Shown here: positions 1 to 9,193 of the stretch, one piece after another
Layout of the letters: each line of letters begins with the position of its first letter
Position numbering within the stretch: the stretch's first letter is position 1
Source: Deltaproteobacteria bacterium
GTDB taxonomy: Bacteria > Desulfobacterota > GWC2-55-46
NCBI GenBank assembly: GCA_016177845.1
Contig: JACOUO010000011.1
Coordinates: forward strand, 440,326 to 504,325
Reading direction: 5' to 3'
Length of the DNA: 64,000 nucleotides
Position numbers and translations under genes: made by a program
Notes under the pieces: generated by a model
Databases searched by the model: none
What the model was told of the DNA's origin: nothing
Seen by the model: the letters and a program-made list of their open reading frames with translations, nothing else

Positions 1-804
1 ATAAGCTGCGGGGCAGCGCTCTTTAACTTAAGGCTTGCGCTCAGAAGGTTCGGCTACACAAGCGCTGTTGACTTATTTCCTAATCCCGGTGTGCCTGACC
101 TGCTCGCCAGAGTAAGGATCGGCGAAAATGTAGTCGAAGCAGAAGACGAGCACTACCTTCTCTTTGAAGCCATCACAAAACGCCATACCAACAGGATGCC
201 TTTTGAGAAAAAAAAAGTGCCGGAGGAAGTCCTCTCTGAGCTGCGGGCGATGGCAGCGGTAGAAGGCTGCTGGCTGAATATCGTTGAGGGAGAGGACTAC
301 AGGAACGCCCTTGCCGACTTGATAGCGGAAGGAGACCATATACAGGGCGCGAACAGGCAGTTCAGGAGAGAGCTTGCCGCATGGGTGCATCCCAACAGGA
401 CACGGAGCCATGACGGCATGCCCGGCTACTCCCTTGGAATGGGCGATATCGCCTCATACGCAGGCCCTCTCATCATCAGGACATTTGACTGGGGAAAAGG
501 ACAGGCTGCAAAAGACAGGCAGCTTGCCGCGGGCTCCCCTGTGCTTGCCGTGCTCGGGTCTGACGCCGAAACTCCGGCTGCATGGCTCAAGACAGGGCAA
601 GCCCTTGAACGGGTGCTGTTAAGGGCGCAGGCGGCAAATGTATCCGCGTCATACCTTAACCAGCCTATTGAAGTGCCTGACCTCAGGACAAGGGTACATG
701 ACCTCCTTAAAAGAAACGGGTATCCTCAGTTGATACTCAGGATGGGATATGGACATGAGCCCAAGCCCACGCCGAGAAGGCCGGTAAGCGAGGTGCTTTT
801 ATGA
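1..804 (+). CDS. Acg-family FMN-dependent nitroreductase-like protein (5' truncated by window edge)
   Basis: Frame stays open upstream of the track GTG at 91 to base 1 (ISCGAALFNLRLALRRFGYTSAVDLFPNPGVPDLLARVRIGEN...); CGAALFNLRLAL and RHTNRMPF are typical of Acg-type nitroreductases. Confidence 0.7.
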   Translation: MSCGAALFNLRLALRRFGYTSAVDLFPNPGVPDLLARVRIGENVVEAEDEHYLLFEAITKRHTNRMPFEKKKVPEEVLSELRAMAAVEGCWLNIVEGEDYRNALADLIAEGDHIQGANRQFRRELAAWVHPNRTRSHDGMPGYSLGMGDIASYAGPLIIRTFDWGKGQAAKDRQLAAGSPVLAVLGSDAETPAAWLKTGQALERVLLRAQAANVSASYLNQPIEVPDLRTRVHDLLKRNGYPQLILRMGYGHEPKPTPRRPVSEVLL

Positions 805-832
805 TAAACAGGATTCATTAAGCAATTAAAGC

Positions 833-1612
833 TTATGCTTTCTCTCCCTTGACCATTATCTCAAAGCCGAACCTGTATGAGAAGTAATCATCAAAATGCC
901 TGTCAATGAGCTTTTGGAGATTATCCGTAAGCCTGCCCATGAGGTCATACCTGCCGTTTTCAGGCCCTGAGAGACGGTAGAACCCGTGGGCAGGATAAAA
1001 CGCGCCTATCCTGAGATTACCAAGTCCGAGCTTTAAAAAGACCTCCGCAAGCTCAGAGTGCCTGAATGATTTTTCGTAATCGTATTTGAAGCTCTTATTG
1101 CGTTTCTTTAGCATCCATTTATAGAGCGTATGGGGGAAGTTGAACCAGTTAGGCACGCCTGCCAGTATGGTGCCGCCCCTTTTTGCCACCCTTATCATCT
1201 CTTTCAAAGCATCCTCGTATGTCGGGCTGCATTCAATTCCGTAATGCTCTATTACCCCTTCGTTGAATACGAAGTCAAATGAATCATCCCTGAAAGGCAT
1301 ATTGAACATATCGCAGAGGACGAATGAGGCGTTGCTCAATCCGAGATGTTTTTTAAGGCGGTTTGACATCCTTATTGAATTTTCTGAGATGTCGATGCCA
1401 ATGACTTCAGACCGTCCAAATTCCCTCGCGAGGAGATTTGAAAGCCTTCCAGTGCCGCAGCCTGCCTCAAGCATGAGCCTGTCCTTAAAAGTGACAGAAC
1501 CTGCTATCAGGCGATACGCCTCACGGGTGAAACGGGAGTTGATAAGCTTTTCCACATCAGTATCAGCTTCCCAGTTCTTGTCCCATAGTGTTTTCTGGCT
1601 CAGTGTCTTCAT
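833..1612 (-). CDS. class I SAM-dependent methyltransferase
   Basis: LEAGCGTGRLSNLLAREFG motif I, FDFVFNEGVIEHY. Confidence 0.8.
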   Translation of the reverse strand: MKTLSQKTLWDKNWEADTDVEKLINSRFTREAYRLIAGSVTFKDRLMLEAGCGTGRLSNLLAREFGRSEVIGIDISENSIRMSNRLKKHLGLSNASFVLCDMFNMPFRDDSFDFVFNEGVIEHYGIECSPTYEDALKEMIRVAKRGGTILAGVPNWFNFPHTLYKWMLKKRNKSFKYDYEKSFRHSELAEVFLKLGLGNLRIGAFYPAHGFYRLSGPENGRYDLMGRLTDNLQKLIDRHFDDYFSYRFGFEIMVKGEKA

Positions 1613-1766
1613 TATGTATCCCTTTCAAGGAAAAAAGAAAACCGCATACGAAGGGCTCTCCCTCCCCCGCTTAAGTTTGATTTATAATTGAGCGTGAAAT
1701 ACAGGTAGACTGAGGATTGTGAAAGTTAAAGTAAGACAATCTTTTCAGGCGGTCTTTGATGTGCGC

Positions 1767-2108
1767 CTATTCTTTTATCCTGCCCTTTCCGCGCCCTTTC
1801 GTCTGGCCGACATATTCTTTTCCGCTTCTTACATCCTGCTTGCTCTCCCTTCTCTTCTCCGTTCCCCCTCCGTTGAGTGTCGCGCCTTCGGCCTTAAGGT
1901 TCTCTATAATGGTTTCAGAGAAACCTGGTATATCTTTAAGCTCTTCCCATTTTTTAAAGTCACCGTGGTTTTTCCTGAAATCTATTATGTGCTGGGCAGC
2001 ATCCTGACCAAGACCGCGTATCTGCAGCAGTTCATTAAGCTGCGCCGCATTTATGTTTATATGTTTTTCAGGCATATAACCCTCCTTTCCATAAAGGGGC
2101 GGAACCAT
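1767..2108 (-). CDS. helix-hairpin-helix (ComEA-like) protein
   Basis: INAAQLNELLQIRGLGQDAAQHIIDFRKNHGDFKKWEELKDIPGFSETIIENLK tandem HhH. Confidence 0.75.
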   Translation of the reverse strand: MVPPLYGKEGYMPEKHININAAQLNELLQIRGLGQDAAQHIIDFRKNHGDFKKWEELKDIPGFSETIIENLKAEGATLNGGGTEKRRESKQDVRSGKEYVGQTKGRGKGRIKE

Positions 2109-2146
2109 CCTTCCCGCCCCTTGGGTTTTCCAGTATTACTAATCTG

Positions 2147-2386
2147 TTAAGCTGATTTTTTTCCTCTCGGCCTCTGTTCCTCACTGTCGAGGCTTGCCCC
2201 GCCCTCTCTCAGATCATTTACCATGCCCTGAGAAAAACCGGGTATATTGTTCAGGTCATCCCAACTCCTGAAAGGGCCGTGCTCATTACGGTATTTTATT
2301 ATCAGTTCAGCCCTTCTCCTGCCCACCATCGGAAGGTTTGAAAGCTCGTCAACACCGATTGTATTAAGGTTGAAATGCTGTGCCAT
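2147..2386 (-). CDS. helix-hairpin-helix (ComEA-like) protein
   Basis: LNTIGVDELSNLPMVGRRRAELIIKYRNEHGPFRSWDDLNNIPGFSQGMVNDL; similar to the upstream neighbour. Confidence 0.75.
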   Translation of the reverse strand: MAQHFNLNTIGVDELSNLPMVGRRRAELIIKYRNEHGPFRSWDDLNNIPGFSQGMVNDLREGGASLDSEEQRPRGKKSA

Positions 2387-2561
2387 TTAAAAAACCTCCA
2401 TGGATTGATTTATGAGGCCTGCATTAAGTTCAGGAACTTTTCGGGAAGTCAAAAGAGGTTGAGGGGGAATGGATTAGCGCAGGCTTGAAAGAGTTCTAAT
2501 TTGAATATAAAACCAAATAAGGGGATGTCAAGAACCTGCCGAAAGTCACGAAAATACATAT

Positions 2562-2598
2562 AAAAAAAGCCGCTGCCTATTTTACGGGCAGCGGCTTT
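2562..2598 (-). terminator. Rho-independent terminator after the rhodanese gene
   Basis: Minus strand AAAGCCGCTGCC-CGTAAAATA-GGCAGCGGCTTTTTTT: perfect stem and U tract, directly after the second stop at 2604. Confidence 0.85.
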
Positions 2599-2603
2599 AG
2601 CTT

Positions 2604-2936
2604 TCACTTGCTTACAACAGGCATTCCTGATTTGACCCACTCATTGAATCCTCCAAGGAGCGCGCTTGCCGCCTTAAATCCTCGATTCAGAAGTATCTGC
2701 GCCGCACGGGCGCTTGAGTGTTCCTCAGTTCAGGTACAGTAAGCGACTACCTCCTTGTTTTTATCAAGCTCCTTGAATCTTATCTCAAGTTCATTCAAAG
2801 GAATCCTGACCGAACCCTGAATCTTTATATTGCTGTTGGCGTAATCTGTCGGGTTTCTCACATCAAGGAGTGTGAAATCTTCTTTGCTGTCCATCTTTTT
2901 TTTAAGCTCTTCTTTTTTTATCCTCGGAGCTTCCAT
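2604..2936 (-). CDS. rhodanese-like sulfurtransferase, candidate selenoprotein (in-frame UGA at 2730-2732 read as Sec)
   Basis: Track ORF 2730..2936 ends ...KEVVAYCT*; same frame continues (U)TEEHSSARAAQILLNRGFKAASALLGGFNEWVKSGMPVVSK* with typical rhodanese C-terminal motifs. Confidence 0.75.
2698..2712 (-). promoter_or_regulatory. candidate bacterial SECIS apical hairpin
   Basis: 16 nt after the UGA: GCGCC-CGUGC-GGCGC, perfect 5-bp stem with GU in the loop. Confidence 0.5.
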
Positions 2937-3537
2937 AACCGCCTCCTTTTAGCTCTCCCTCAATCCTCGCTATAGTTGTCTCTAAAGCCCCTGCCGCTTT
3001 CATCCGCTTCATCGCCCTCTCTGAATCCCCAATATTCAGATCCACTCCTTTTACAGCATCGGTAAGCACTGTTATGCCAATGCCATTTTTTGCCGCGTCC
3101 AACGCGGTCTGAAGCACGCAGTAATCCGTTGCGAGCCCTCCTATATATATATGCCCGATTCCCTTCTCTTTTAAGACCTGAAGAAGCGCCCTGCCTTTAT
3201 CATCCCTGCCGTCAAATCCTGAATAGCTGTCCTCATCAGGGCTCGTGCCTTTGGACATCACTATTGTATCAGGCGGAAGCTTGAGGTCAGGATGAAACTC
3301 CGATCCTTTTGTGCCCTGAACGCAGTGGGGCGGCCATGTGCCGCCGTAAGCCTTGAAATGAACGGTCTTGGCAGGGTGCCAATCCCGTGTGGCTATTACA
3401 GGCAGACCGGCTCTCTTAAACAACTCGATATATCTGTTAAGCACAGGTACGACCTTATCCCCTCCTTTTACGGCAAGCGCCCCGTCCGGGCAGAAATCAT
3501 TCTGCACATCTACTACCAAAAGCACCTTACGCTCCAT
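2902..3537 (-). CDS. pncA: nicotinamidase / isochorismatase-family hydrolase
   Basis: MERKVLLVVDVQNDFCPDGALAVKGGDKVVPVLN...TRDWHP...VQGTKGSEFHP...GGLATDYCVLQTALDA; track start at 3720 is too long. Confidence 0.8.
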   Translation of the reverse strand: MERKVLLVVDVQNDFCPDGALAVKGGDKVVPVLNRYIELFKRAGLPVIATRDWHPAKTVHFKAYGGTWPPHCVQGTKGSEFHPDLKLPPDTIVMSKGTSPDEDSYSGFDGRDDKGRALLQVLKEKGIGHIYIGGLATDYCVLQTALDAAKNGIGITVLTDAVKGVDLNIGDSERAMKRMKAAGALETTIARIEGELKGGGYGSSEDKKRRA

Positions 3538-3628
3538 AAGAACCTCCAATTTGAGGATAGCATTTATTGAAAATGTGTCAAGATTACCTAAATACCTGTA
3601 AAAAAATAGGAAAAAGCCTAAACCCGCC

Positions 3629-3657
3629 TTGAAAACAGGCTTGTTTTGGTCTATTCT
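3629..3657 (+). promoter_or_regulatory. sigma-70-like promoter for the M16 protease gene
   Basis: TTGAAA-N17-TATTCT; ribosome site CGGAGG ahead of the ATG at 3696. Confidence 0.45.
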
Positions 3658-3695
3658 ATACAATTGTATTAAATCAAGTACGGAGGTTTGCATAG

Positions 3696-6359
3696 ATGAT
3701 CCTTTATCACAGGAAAGCAATCGTTTCTTTCTTCATCGCTTTTCTATTCATTCTCAACAGCCTTGCCTTTGCCGAACCCGGAGAAGTATTTAAGACAAAG
3801 CTCGAAAACGGGCTTACGGTGATTATTGAAGAGGAACACTCCGCCCCTGTCGTATCAGTCCAGATGTGGGTCAAGGTAGGCAGCGCGGATGAGCAGGACA
3901 AATACGCAGGAATCTCCCATGTCTTTGAGCATATGCTCTTCAAGGGAACTGAAAAGAGAAAAGTCGGGCAGATTGCGAATATTATAGAATCGGTCGGAGG
4001 CGACATAAACGCCTATACATCATTTGACAACACTGTTTACCACTTGACTGTGCCGAGCAGGTATTTCGGGACAGGACTTGATATCATCAGCGATGCCATA
4101 CAGCACTCGACATTCGACGCAGAAGAATTAAAAAAAGAACTTGACGTGGTTCTCGAAGAAATAAGGATGAACGAGGACAACCCAGGAAGGAACCTTTACA
4201 AATCCATTCTCGGGACTGCCTTCACCACCCATACTTACAGAAGGCCGGTAATAGGCACCATGGAGACTGTAAAGACATTTACAAGGGAAGACATGGTGCG
4301 CACCTTCAAAAAATGGTACATCCCCAACAACATGACTCTTGTCATAGTCGGGGATGTAGATAAGGATCAAGCGCTTGCGGCTATCAAAAAAGAGTTCAAA
4401 AATTTCGAGAAAAAGCCTGACCCGCACACGAAAAGGCCGTTAGAGCCTGTACAGAAAGAACTCAGGACAGAGCAGCTTACCCAGCAGATAAAAGAAGCGC
4501 ATCTCGGGATGGCCTTCCACATACCTGACATAAAAAACAATGATACTTACGCAATAGATGTCCTTGAGGTAATCTTAAGCGGCGGTGAAAGCTCAAGGAT
4601 ATATAAGAAACTTAAGATAGAGGACCAGATCGTTAACAGTATCGGCGCTTACGGCATGTCTCTCAGGGACCCCGGCCTGTTCTTCGTGACAGCCACTCTT
4701 GATACAGAAAATACAGATAAGACCATCACCGGAGTTCTCAATGAGATAAACAGGCTTGAATTCGAAGGGCCTAATCCGGAAGAACTCCAGAAGGCGAAGT
4801 TCAACCTTGAGAGCGACTTCATCTTCTCAAGGGAGACAATGGACGGCCTTGCCGGAAAGCTCGGCTATTACGAGACGATACTCGGTGATGTTAACTACGA
4901 AAAGAAATATCTCGAAGGCATCAGAAAGGTAACACCCGAAGATATAAAAAGGGTGCTTAAAAAATATTTCGTTCCGTCAAACATGACCGTAACCACGCTC
5001 GTGCCTAAGGAAGAAGCCGCACTTGTAGAAAAAGCAACGGTAACAAACGCGGTAGCCAAAGCCGAAGAAAAGGCAAAGGCAGAGTTTGTCGAGGTAAAGG
5101 AAGCACAGGAAAAGATTACACAGGTAAGGCTTGAGAACGGAATAGACCTTATCGTCAAAGAGGTACACGCAAACCCGACCGTTGCGTTCTACGCGACCTT
5201 CCCCGGCGGCCTCAGGTTTGAAGAGGCCTCAAGGAACGGTGTCGGGAACTTTACCGCGAGCATGCTCACAAGGGGCACCGCAAAAAGGACAAGGGAAGAG
5301 CTTGCCAGGGAAGTCGAAGAGATGGCAGGCGGGGTCAGCGGATTTTCAGGCTGGAACTCTACGGGCGTCTCAGGCAAGTTTCTGGCGTCATTCTTTGACA
5401 AAGGGCTGAGTATCCTTGCCGATACCATAATGAACCCGGTATTCCCGGATGATGAGATAGGCAAGCTAAAGACAGATGTCATAGCCGCCATAAACAGGCA
5501 GGAGGATTATCTGCCGGGCTACACCTTCAAGCTCTTATACAGGGAGCTGTACCGTGAGCACCCGTACGGGATGCCCGTAATCGGAACTGAAGAGACAATC
5601 TCCGCGCTCACAAGGCAGGACCTCATAGACCATCACGAGAAGTTCTTTGCGCCGCAGAGAATGGTCTTAACAGTTGTAGGAGATATAAACACACCGTATG
5701 CGATTGAAAAGGTAAAGGCCGCATTCAAGGACTTTACAAAAACAGGAGCGGAGCTTACGCAGCCCCCTGTTGAAGAACACCAGACCGATATACGCATCAC
5801 AGGCGACATAAAAGAAAAGGAGCAGACCCACATAGGAGTAGGATTCCTCGGCACTACCATTGGAAGCGAGGACAGCTATCCCTTAAGGGTCATGAATGAG
5901 GTCCTTTCAGGGCAAGGCGGAAGGCTCTTCCTTGAGCTCAGGGATAAAAAAGGGCTTGCCTATAATGTAAGCGCCTCTTCAAGAGAGGCGATGGATAAAG
6001 GCTCCATCTCGCTCTACATAGCTACTTCCCCGGATAAAAAGGAAGAGGCTGTAGAAGGGCTTATGAATGAGCTTAAAAAGATAATCGCTGAGAAGGTCAC
6101 AAACGAAGAGCTGACAAGGGCAAAACGCTCGCTCATCGGAAGCTATGAGATAGGGCTTCAGGAAGTCTCAAACCAGTCAACCGACATGGCTAATAACGAG
6201 CTTTACGGCCTTGGTTATGATTTCTTCAAAAAGTATCCTGATAAGATAGAGGCGGTTACGGCGGATGATGTCTTGAGGGTAGCGAAAAAATACCTTACGC
6301 TTGAGGCTTACACCATCTCGGTTGTAGGGCCGAACGGTAACGGAGGAGAAGGCAAATAG
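3696..6359 (+). CDS. M16 (insulinase/pitrilysin) zinc protease, two fused M16 halves
   Basis: HVFEHMLFKGTEKR (HxxEH) and a second M16 half (VRLENGIDLIVKEVHANPTVAFYATFPGG); signal peptide. Confidence 0.85.
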   Translation: MILYHRKAIVSFFIAFLFILNSLAFAEPGEVFKTKLENGLTVIIEEEHSAPVVSVQMWVKVGSADEQDKYAGISHVFEHMLFKGTEKRKVGQIANIIESVGGDINAYTSFDNTVYHLTVPSRYFGTGLDIISDAIQHSTFDAEELKKELDVVLEEIRMNEDNPGRNLYKSILGTAFTTHTYRRPVIGTMETVKTFTREDMVRTFKKWYIPNNMTLVIVGDVDKDQALAAIKKEFKNFEKKPDPHTKRPLEPVQKELRTEQLTQQIKEAHLGMAFHIPDIKNNDTYAIDVLEVILSGGESSRIYKKLKIEDQIVNSIGAYGMSLRDPGLFFVTATLDTENTDKTITGVLNEINRLEFEGPNPEELQKAKFNLESDFIFSRETMDGLAGKLGYYETILGDVNYEKKYLEGIRKVTPEDIKRVLKKYFVPSNMTVTTLVPKEEAALVEKATVTNAVAKAEEKAKAEFVEVKEAQEKITQVRLENGIDLIVKEVHANPTVAFYATFPGGLRFEEASRNGVGNFTASMLTRGTAKRTREELAREVEEMAGGVSGFSGWNSTGVSGKFLASFFDKGLSILADTIMNPVFPDDEIGKLKTDVIAAINRQEDYLPGYTFKLLYRELYREHPYGMPVIGTEETISALTRQDLIDHHEKFFAPQRMVLTVVGDINTPYAIEKVKAAFKDFTKTGAELTQPPVEEHQTDIRITGDIKEKEQTHIGVGFLGTTIGSEDSYPLRVMNEVLSGQGGRLFLELRDKKGLAYNVSASSREAMDKGSISLYIATSPDKKEEAVEGLMNELKKIIAEKVTNEELTRAKRSLIGSYEIGLQEVSNQSTDMANNELYGLGYDFFKKYPDKIEAVTADDVLRVAKKYLTLEAYTISVVGPNGNGGEGK

Positions 6360-6380
6360 CCTTTCCTTTGAACTTTATAT

Positions 6381-6415
6381 AAAAAAGCCCGTCCCTTTAG
6401 GGGGCGGGCTTTTTT
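6381..6415. terminator. bidirectional Rho-independent terminator
   Basis: AAAAAAGCCCGTCCCTTTAGGGGGCGGGCTTTTTT between convergent genes. Confidence 0.8.
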
Positions 6416-6419
6416 ATTT

Positions 6420-8180
6420 TTATTTCAAAGCATAAACTGAGAACCCGTTTGAGGTGTAAAGCTTTGAGGTATTCGTATTGAAGAAGTTTACGATGACCTT
6501 TAATTCCTGCTCTTTAAAATTGTTGTTGGCAAACCTCTCGACAATGGAATCGTTCATTACTATATGGGAAATTCCCATTGACCTGAAGCCTTTTTTAAGG
6601 GCCTCTTCATCCCCTGTCCTCTTTACTAAATCCTTAAAGAACACCCCTGTCCTGTCCCAATACACATAGTCCCTTTCCCAGTAATAGCCCCTGTCGCCGG
6701 CAAATAGAAGCAGCACCTTTGCATTTTCAGGCAAGTTTTGGTTTGAGAAATTTACGGCATTATAATCAGGAAGCTTCACAGATAGATACTCATCACGGGA
6801 GGCTTCTCCACCTATATACAGGAAGGGAGATTCTTTGGCATGCAGCCCAGAGATATAGTTGATGCTGAATACAAACAGGGCTGAGATGAGCGCAAGGAAA
6901 AAGAGCTTTAACTTCTTTGTATCGGCAAGGTTATTTATGCCTGCCACAACCAGGATGACAAACGCTGGCAATATCGGAAGCAGGTATCTTGTGGCCATAT
7001 CAACTGTCAAAAAGGCCATGACGAAGAAAAGGGCGCAGTAGAGCCCAAGCCAGCCGATATCCTTAAAATTCTTCCGTACCAAAAGGAATGGCAGGAATGC
7101 CAGCAGGAAGGGATTGAGCACTCCGTCAAACCTCTCTATCGAATTATCGGCCCCCTGAAAAAATATGCGCACTGGAAGCAATATCAGGTCAAGCGTAGAT
7201 TCATTATAAAGGAGATACCTCTTCCCTATCGGGGACATCTCGCTTGTTATGTGCAGTCCCTCTCCCCGCACCGCGGCATGCCCCGCGCTCTCCCATATCG
7301 GGTAAAGCGGGCTGCCTGTCCAGATATAGTTCCTGATGAGCCACGGCGAAAGCACTGCGGCAGTTATCACGAAATAAATGACCCCGAACTTAAGCGCCTT
7401 TACAGGCTTGCCCATCTTCTTAAGATATATGTAGGATACAAAGGCATTCAGAAGCGCGAAGCTCAGGAGATTATTAAATTTGGCGCCAAGGGCAAAGCCC
7501 ATTGAAACAGCCGAGAAAATAAGCCACTTGGCAGGAAAGCCGCTGTCCTTCCATTTAAGTATCGCTATCAGGGAAAGAGTAGAGTAGAACGCCGCGCCGT
7601 GGTCAGCATAGGCAACCCTTGAAAGATTGACCGCAAGCGGGGTGGAAAGATATATGAGCATCCCCAAAAGTCCGTACTGGCGGTTCAGCTTCCCGGAAAG
7701 ATAGAAATAGATGAGCGAGCCTGTAAGGATTGCAAAACCGAAGTGAATGAGCCTTGGGGCAATATCATCGCCAAAGGCCATGGGCACTAAATAGAGAAGG
7801 TCTATATTCTGAGGCAGATACGAAAAACCCATCATGGGGATTTCAAATATCTTAGCCTTGGCAAGATAGAGCTTTGGGATTGCAAGGTGCTGGATAAGCT
7901 CATCCCTGACCGACGGAGGCGTGAGGGCAAGCGGCAATACGGAAAGTAAGAGTATCCCTATTGAAACAAGCAGGAACTTCTCAGTAGAGGTGAACCGGGT
8001 CTTGCCTGTCCTATCCTCAGAAAGATTCTTTTTTAAATAAGAGAACAGGAACAGCGAGGCAATGACAGCGGCGGCTACAAAATTCGGGGTCAATAACCCC
8101 AAATGCCCAAGCAGAAAGACAATCAGGCTTAAACTCCCAAGCGTAAAGCCTGTTACATAGATAAGCTCAATAGTAAACAT
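6420..8180 (-). CDS. multi-pass membrane glycosyltransferase (GT39/ArnT-like)
   Basis: Many hydrophobic helices; ALTPPSVRDELIQHLAIPKLYL...AYADHGAAFYS...FALGAKFNNL pattern of GT-C enzymes. Confidence 0.6.
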   Translation of the reverse strand: MFTIELIYVTGFTLGSLSLIVFLLGHLGLLTPNFVAAAVIASLFLFSYLKKNLSEDRTGKTRFTSTEKFLLVSIGILLLSVLPLALTPPSVRDELIQHLAIPKLYLAKAKIFEIPMMGFSYLPQNIDLLYLVPMAFGDDIAPRLIHFGFAILTGSLIYFYLSGKLNRQYGLLGMLIYLSTPLAVNLSRVAYADHGAAFYSTLSLIAILKWKDSGFPAKWLIFSAVSMGFALGAKFNNLLSFALLNAFVSYIYLKKMGKPVKALKFGVIYFVITAAVLSPWLIRNYIWTGSPLYPIWESAGHAAVRGEGLHITSEMSPIGKRYLLYNESTLDLILLPVRIFFQGADNSIERFDGVLNPFLLAFLPFLLVRKNFKDIGWLGLYCALFFVMAFLTVDMATRYLLPILPAFVILVVAGINNLADTKKLKLFFLALISALFVFSINYISGLHAKESPFLYIGGEASRDEYLSVKLPDYNAVNFSNQNLPENAKVLLLFAGDRGYYWERDYVYWDRTGVFFKDLVKRTGDEEALKKGFRSMGISHIVMNDSIVERFANNNFKEQELKVIVNFFNTNTSKLYTSNGFSVYALK

Positions 8181-8209
8181 CAGTAGGCTTAAAGCCGTAT
8201 TCCTTTCCT

Positions 8210-9163
8210 TTAAGGCATCCAGAGATACATGAAGCTCAGGCCCGGTTTTCTGAAACCTGTGTCGATATTGATGAGGTTAATCTCAGCAGGAGGCTGCTCC
8301 ATCATTGAATAGATATTATTTTTGTAAGCCCTCGGAGCCGTATAAGTGATTACGCGAGCCTCTTTGATGCCGGCCTTTTCCTTTGCGGCCTCTATCGCGT
8401 CATCCAAGTAGCCTATTGAATCTACAAGCTTTAAATCCTTTGCCTGTGAGGCTGTATATATCCTTCCGTCAGCTATCTTTCTAAGCTCTTCCCTTGAGAA
8501 GCTCTTATTCCTGCCCTCAAGTATCACATCGAGGAACCTGTCGTACATGCCATTTATTATTGACTGGAGTATCTGCCTCTCATCCTCTGTCATGGGCCTT
8601 AACGGAGTGCCGATATCCTTCTTGTCGCCTGATTTGATGGACTGGTTTGTAAGGCCGAGCTTATCCATGAGGCCTGAGGCGTTTACATTAAACGCAATAA
8701 CGCCTATGCTGCCTGTAACAGTTGTCGGGTGCGCCACTATCACATCAGCGGCTGAGGCAATGTAGTAGCCGCCTGATGCCGCTACATCCATGAACTCGGC
8801 AACTACTGGGATGTTCCTTTTCTTTTTTAAATTCTGTATCTCATGGCGGATTATGTCGCAGGTAGTAACGGAGCCGCCCGGGGTATTTATCCTTAAGATA
8901 ACCGCCTTTACATCCTCATCCTCTGAGGCGCGGCTTACCTCTTCCTTGACCCTTGCGGTTATCTTCTGCTTTGTCTGGACGCCAAAGACATTTGAATCTT
9001 CGTTCTCGGTTATGATGCCCGAGATATCGATGAGGAGTATCTTATCCTTACCCTCTCCCGCAATGGACTTCTCCTTCAGGGGCTCTACGCCGGGAAGGGC
9101 TATCATCACGCAGCCGCTAAGAAAAAAAGCAAGCACAACAGCAAGTTTGAGAATATTTTTCAT
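8210..9163 (-). CDS. sppA: signal peptide peptidase SppA (S49)
   Basis: Lipobox-like N-terminus; VKAVILRINTPGGSVTTCDIIRHEI, MDVAASGGYYIASAADVIVAHPTTVTGSIGV. Confidence 0.85.
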   Translation of the reverse strand: MKNILKLAVVLAFFLSGCVMIALPGVEPLKEKSIAGEGKDKILLIDISGIITENEDSNVFGVQTKQKITARVKEEVSRASEDEDVKAVILRINTPGGSVTTCDIIRHEIQNLKKKRNIPVVAEFMDVAASGGYYIASAADVIVAHPTTVTGSIGVIAFNVNASGLMDKLGLTNQSIKSGDKKDIGTPLRPMTEDERQILQSIINGMYDRFLDVILEGRNKSFSREELRKIADGRIYTASQAKDLKLVDSIGYLDDAIEAAKEKAGIKEARVITYTAPRAYKNNIYSMMEQPPAEINLINIDTGFRKPGLSFMYLWMP

Positions 9164-9193
9164 ATTTCTCCTGATTTCAATATGCCTTTTTCT

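Noticed and set aside
73-411. 112-aa minus-strand ORF
   Set aside because: Antisense to the nitroreductase frame, which is open to the window edge and motif-supported.
2449-2640. Minus-strand 63-aa track ORF over the rhodanese tail and terminator
   Set aside because: Different frame; the rhodanese readthrough frame and the terminator explain the region better.
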